DNA of 33,336 bases from the NCBI GenBank assembly GCA_017625435.1, contig JAGAKX010000026.1:1-33336 (forward strand), given 5' to 3'. Below the pieces are notes generated by a model. The model was given only the letters and a program-made list of their open reading frames with translations, made no database searches and was not told where the DNA came from. Below, one piece after another: positions 30,412 to 33,336 of the stretch; the first letter of the stretch is position 1, and every line of letters starts with the position of its first letter. A program made the translations under genes and the position numbers. This DNA is from Clostridia bacterium. Its GTDB lineage: Bacteria > Bacillota > Clostridia > Oscillospirales > Acutalibacteraceae.

Positions 30412-31396
30412 TTTAAAAGAAGAAATTACGGACATTTCCGTACACGTCAAAAACTATTTTGTAAGAGACGGCTATGTATTTTCAGCATGGCGTGATAATC
30501 CGAAGGTGTTCGATGTGTTGGTTGTAAAACAGACGTGCGATGCTGTCGGCAACACGCGGTATTATCCGGATTCGACTCATTCTTTACAGGAGCATATTCG
30601 TTTGATAAATGAAGAAAAGATTGAGCGTGCACTTATTATTGCAGAAGATATTTCTTTTGTTGCTCAATGTCCTTCATTGAAAATGTTTTCTGTTTTTCCC
30701 GCTAGCTCGGCAGACTTTGATTTTGATTATTCGCCTTTATATGGCATACCTGAAATTAAAAGTCTGAACTGTCAGACAATTTACGGAGAAAAAGAAGAAA
30801 AAGTCTGTTCTGTTGACTATTCAAAAATTTCAGGACTTACAGAGCTCAGTGTATACGGAAAAGGACATTTGAATTATGATGCAGTGGATACACTTGAAAA
30901 ACTCTGGGCATCAAATATAAAAGAAGGTGAAGACCTTTATCGAATAAGCCGAAGCGGTGAATTAAAAGATCTAACCATTTTACAATGCGGTATTAAGTCA
31001 TTGAACGGCATTGAACAATACACGAAGCTACAGTCATTGGATTTGTCATATAACCGTGCATTGAGCGATATTGCAATGTTAGAAAAAATAAGCGGTTCAT
31101 TGCGTTTACTGAACATTTATAGCTGTGCTAAAATTACAGACTTTTCGTGCTTGTCCTCTCTTTCAAATTTAGAGCATCTTTCATTGTACGGCAGTAATAA
31201 ATTGCCTGATCTGAAATTTCTTAAGGAAATGCCGAGATTAAAGACATTCACGTTTTCAATGGAGGTTGCAGACGGAGACTTGACACCTTGTCTTAAAATA
31301 CCCTATGTGTCCTGTTCAAAAAACAGAAAGTGGTATACGCTTAAGGACAGAGATTTGCCAAAGAATATACCAACAAAACCATTTGAAATTATTTAA
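30401..31396 (+). CDS. Leucine-rich-repeat protein, cytoplasmic
   Basis: The 331-residue protein has an N-terminal non-repeat region (about 1-95: FNLKEEITDISVHVKNYFVR, VLVVKQTCDAVG) and then irregular leucine-rich repeats at about 170-290: LKDLTILQCGIKSLNGIEQY, LQSLDLSYNRALSDIAMLEK, LRLLNIYSCAKITDFSCLSS, LEHLSLYGSNKLPDLKFLKE. The 22-25 residue spacing and LxxLxLxxN form mark internalin-like repeats, a protein-binding surface. There is no signal peptide or membrane span, so it acts inside the cell. The start has GGAAGGA ten bases upstream and overlaps a relic gene end. The partner is unknown. Confidence 0.82.
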   Translation: MRFNLKEEITDISVHVKNYFVRDGYVFSAWRDNPKVFDVLVVKQTCDAVGNTRYYPDSTHSLQEHIRLINEEKIERALIIAEDISFVAQCPSLKMFSVFPASSADFDFDYSPLYGIPEIKSLNCQTIYGEKEEKVCSVDYSKISGLTELSVYGKGHLNYDAVDTLEKLWASNIKEGEDLYRISRSGELKDLTILQCGIKSLNGIEQYTKLQSLDLSYNRALSDIAMLEKISGSLRLLNIYSCAKITDFSCLSSLSNLEHLSLYGSNKLPDLKFLKEMPRLKTFTFSMEVADGDLTPCLKIPYVSCSKNRKWYTLKDRDLPKNIPTKPFEII

Positions 31397-31447
31397 GTGA
31401 ATAAATTTGGGATGAATTAAAAATGTTGCATTTTAGAAAGGTTTAGA

Positions 31448-31948
31448 ATGAAGAAAAAACATAGACATATTTGGTATTGTAACGATTGGCAGAAATACAT
31501 AAAAAGCGACGATGTAATGTTGCAAAAAGGTTTACGAATACATATAGACAGTAATGTTGATTCTTCTGTACGTTTGTTTATTTTGGACTTCGCAAAATGG
31601 CTGCGTAAAGAATTTGAATTCCCATTAAGAGTTAATGTTTATGTTAAAGGCGATTATCGAATAAAAGCCAAAGACGGGGATATGGTTGTCGGCACTTGTT
31701 GGAAACCTGCTGATTTTAGTGCTTATCCTTATATCAGACTTGCTACAGGTGATTATAATGAATTGGTGGACGAAAGAGGGGAGGACGGTGCTATGTGGGC
31801 AATCTTAGCTTCTTTTTCGCACGAGTTAACTCATTATTATCAGTATATCAACAATCTTCAATTAACACTTGTTGGCGAAGAAAGACAAGCCCATGCCTAT
31901 GTAAACCGAATTCTTGAAGCCTACGATTTGAGCAAGAACAGGAAGTGA
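31448..31948 (+). CDS. Small HExxH-containing putative metallopeptidase
   Basis: The 166-residue protein has SHELTHYYQY near residue 124, a His-Glu-x-x-His zinc motif followed by Tyr-Tyr-Gln, and 20 residues later GEERQAHAYVNRIL, whose Glu can be the third ligand, the pattern of gluzincin-type peptidases. Before it lies a basic N-terminal part (MKKKHRHIW) and a strand region (FPLRVNVYVKGDYRI). There is no signal peptide. Whether it cleaves protein is unproven; some such folds act as toxins or as maturation factors. It follows the LRR gene by 51 bases with AAAGG before ATG 31448. Confidence 0.75.
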   Translation: MKKKHRHIWYCNDWQKYIKSDDVMLQKGLRIHIDSNVDSSVRLFILDFAKWLRKEFEFPLRVNVYVKGDYRIKAKDGDMVVGTCWKPADFSAYPYIRLATGDYNELVDERGEDGAMWAILASFSHELTHYYQYINNLQLTLVGEERQAHAYVNRILEAYDLSKNRK

Positions 31949-31993
31949 GGAAACTGTTCTTAAAAGACATAATAAAGGAGGAACATAGAAATA

Positions 31994-32734
31994 ATGAAAT
32001 TTAAACGATTTGTGTCTGTTATAAGTCTCGTTATATTAAGTATTTTTTCTAACATCTGTATGTCATCTGCTCTTTCTGTAACAGAAATTCCCAAAGTTGA
32101 AATTGATGAGTTTCCTGAAAATTTAGATCTATGTATAAGTCAAGAATGTAGCGGTCATACGTATTTTTTGCAAGCAGATGCTAACGAAAACGGAGACTTT
32201 GTTGTACTTTCACATAAAGAAAAACACGATAAAGAGAATAATGATGTTTTCAGTAAGAAATATATTGATGTCTATAATTCTGAAGGAGATTTTTGTTATG
32301 AAATAATTTTTACTACTGAAATGAATCCTGCTCTTCGTATGAATGGGGATACTATTTATCTCATTTTTTATAATAATCTGCTGACTTTTGACATTGAAAC
32401 TAAGGACATTAAATATTATGAAATACCCGGAGATAAACTGTGGGAATATACCAACAGTGAAATAATGCAGTCAGAAGAATTTTCTGTGGGTGAATGGAAC
32501 TACAAATGTAAAAGAAACCTGAAGATTGGTTATATGAAACTGATTCGCAGTAATGACACTCAGAGTGATGTTTTGATTGAAATGGCAGGTCCTCAAATCA
32601 GAGATTTTTACGGATTGTTCTATGGAGTTGCTGCAATATTCATTCTTATCATTATTAAAATTGTAAAAAACAAACACAACCCCCCAAGTAAGAAAAAGAC
32701 AGGGGACGATTTACAACCAGCAAAAAAAGCTTGA
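31994..32734 (+). CDS. Membrane-anchored extracytoplasmic protein, unknown
   Basis: The 246-residue protein begins with a signal sequence (MKFKRFVSVISLVILSIFSN) and has a second hydrophobic helix at about 204-222 (FYGLFYGVAAIFILIIIKIV) followed by a basic tail (KNKHNPPSKKK), so the middle 175 residues face outward. That middle part is acidic and strand-rich (GDFVVLSHKEK, KYIDVYNSEGDFCYEI, NGDTIYLIFYNNLLTFDIE), like a small beta-propeller or lectin-like region. No family is recognised. AAAGGAGG precedes the start with a rather long spacing of about 12 bases. Confidence 0.72.
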   Translation: MKFKRFVSVISLVILSIFSNICMSSALSVTEIPKVEIDEFPENLDLCISQECSGHTYFLQADANENGDFVVLSHKEKHDKENNDVFSKKYIDVYNSEGDFCYEIIFTTEMNPALRMNGDTIYLIFYNNLLTFDIETKDIKYYEIPGDKLWEYTNSEIMQSEEFSVGEWNYKCKRNLKIGYMKLIRSNDTQSDVLIEMAGPQIRDFYGLFYGVAAIFILIIIKIVKNKHNPPSKKKTGDDLQPAKKA

Positions 32735-32785
32735 TTGAATTTTTAATGCACTATCCTATTTTTCTGGAATACGGAGCGATGAATT

Positions 32786-33079
32786 ATGGATATTGATTAT
32801 GAAAAATTAATGTATCTGTTGAATGATATGGACGATGCAATCTGTGAATTAATTGATAAGGTTTTATCGGATTCCGAGGAAGATCCTCATTATTCGGCGG
32901 TTGCGGCAACAAACAGAATTAAATGTTATATTCAGATAATGAATGAATTAGGGAAAACATTACCATACAGCAGTGTTGAAGAGTTCTTTAGCTTTGAAGC
33001 TTATACAAAAGAAGAGTACAGATTATTTGAACAACTCAGAAAAAAGGAATCACAGTATTATCGCGGAGTACAATATTAG
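32786..33079 (+). CDS. Small acidic helical protein, unknown
   Basis: The 97-residue protein is almost entirely helical and acidic: MDIDYEKLMYLLNDMDDAIC, ELIDKVLSDSEEDPH, RIKCYIQIMNELGKT, VEEFFSFEAYTKEEYRLFEQ. GGAG stands about eight bases before ATG 32786. No family is recognised. The size and charge recall immunity or antitoxin-type proteins, without further support. Confidence 0.6.
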   Translation: MDIDYEKLMYLLNDMDDAICELIDKVLSDSEEDPHYSAVAATNRIKCYIQIMNELGKTLPYSSVEEFFSFEAYTKEEYRLFEQLRKKESQYYRGVQY

Positions 33080-33336
33080 AACAAATCAGGGACGATTAAA
33101 AGACCGCCTTGCTTTTACGCCGACTGTTGATAAGGAAGTATTTGTTTCTCGAACAAAATTCCCCGTATTATTGCCAAAAGCCTCGTAAGGCGTCAAGCCT
33201 TACTGCATTTTTGGCTTCAATACAAGAAATTTTCAGTTCTTACGAAACTGCGAAGCACTTTAACAAGCGAAAAAAATGTGCAAGAAAAGGCAAAAGCCGC
33301 CGATAATGCTGACGCATATCGGCGGTTTTTAACGCA
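33080..33336. other. Downstream non-coding stretch with a small hairpin
   Basis: Open frames here (for example plus 33109-33306) are low-complexity basic sequence without ribosome sites. GTAAGGC-GTCAA-GCCTTAC at about 33186-33204 forms a short hairpin. The stretch ends in the terminator at 33297. Confidence 0.5.
33297..33330 (+). terminator. Terminator at the right end
   Basis: CCGCCGATA (33297-33305) and TATCGGCGG (33317-33325) form a perfect 9-base GC-rich stem, followed by five T (33326-33330) and preceded by A-rich sequence. Confidence 0.88.

Noticed and set aside
33109..33306. Plus-strand frame of 65 codons near the right end
   Set aside because: No ribosome site, basic low-complexity tail, and it runs into the terminator stem.

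Overview
The window looks like chromosome of a low-to-moderate GC member of the Clostridia, most plausibly a gut Oscillospirales/Ruminococcaceae-type carbohydrate fermenter. The reasons are strong AGGAGG-type ribosome sites, TTG/GTG starts, sigma-70 TTGNNN-17/18-TATAAT promoters, NrdR, SecG, RadC and type III CoaX genes of Firmicutes type, a GH3 enzyme with the reversed domain order known from Ruminococcus albus and Butyrivibrio, and many glycan-degrading genes. This placement is inference; there is no rRNA gene here.

Layout. 1-2969: a secreted protein running off the left edge, an AraC-type regulator, a divergent SGNH esterase-like hydrolase, and a relic of a sugar symporter (MFS) in which only the two ends survive. 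2970-3618: a gene-poor stretch with a frameshifted relic (perhaps the tail of a serine recombinase), a strong hairpin and interleaved inverted repeats. 3557-6103: an AT-rich operon of GNAT acetyltransferase, HIT hydrolase, YqeK-like HD hydrolase and an unknown protein. 6180-8143: an ABC exporter with its own promoter and terminator. 8149-14871 (minus strand): secreted DNase I-fold enzyme, GH3 glycosidase, purC, GH125 alpha-mannosidase and a second GNAT gene. 14961-19542: a DEDD exonuclease with zinc ribbon, a large membrane-anchored cell-wall amidase, and RadC. 19563-23807: a rhamnosidase-like GH78 enzyme with a nitroreductase, divergent from a glutaminase-A-like protein that is followed by coaX. 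24583-26671: nrdR, a sugar-phosphate isomerase-like protein, a tiny membrane protein, tRNA-Lys and secG. 26760-29683: a FucO-like alcohol dehydrogenase, a small hypothetical gene and a secreted GH5 glucanase. 29685-33336: a second AT-rich block of unrelated orphan genes (LRR protein, HExxH protein, membrane-anchored protein, two unknowns) with gene debris, ending in a terminator.

How it fits together. A scavenging theme runs through the ordinary part: secreted GH5 and nuclease act outside, while GH3, GH125, GH78-like and glutaminase-A-like proteins lack signal peptides and would act on imported oligosaccharides. FucO would dispose of lactaldehyde from deoxysugars such as rhamnose or fucose. 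Housekeeping genes (purC, coaX, nrdR, secG, tRNA-Lys, radC) are interspersed.

The two points most worth attention are the secG/tRNA-Lys junction, where the secG stop codon lies across the 5' end of the tRNA so that RNase P cleavage would leave a stop-less secG message, and the orphan block at the right end, which resembles an immunity-gene or defence-type accessory island but has no identifiable toxin in the window. No CRISPR array, complete transposon or phage was seen.
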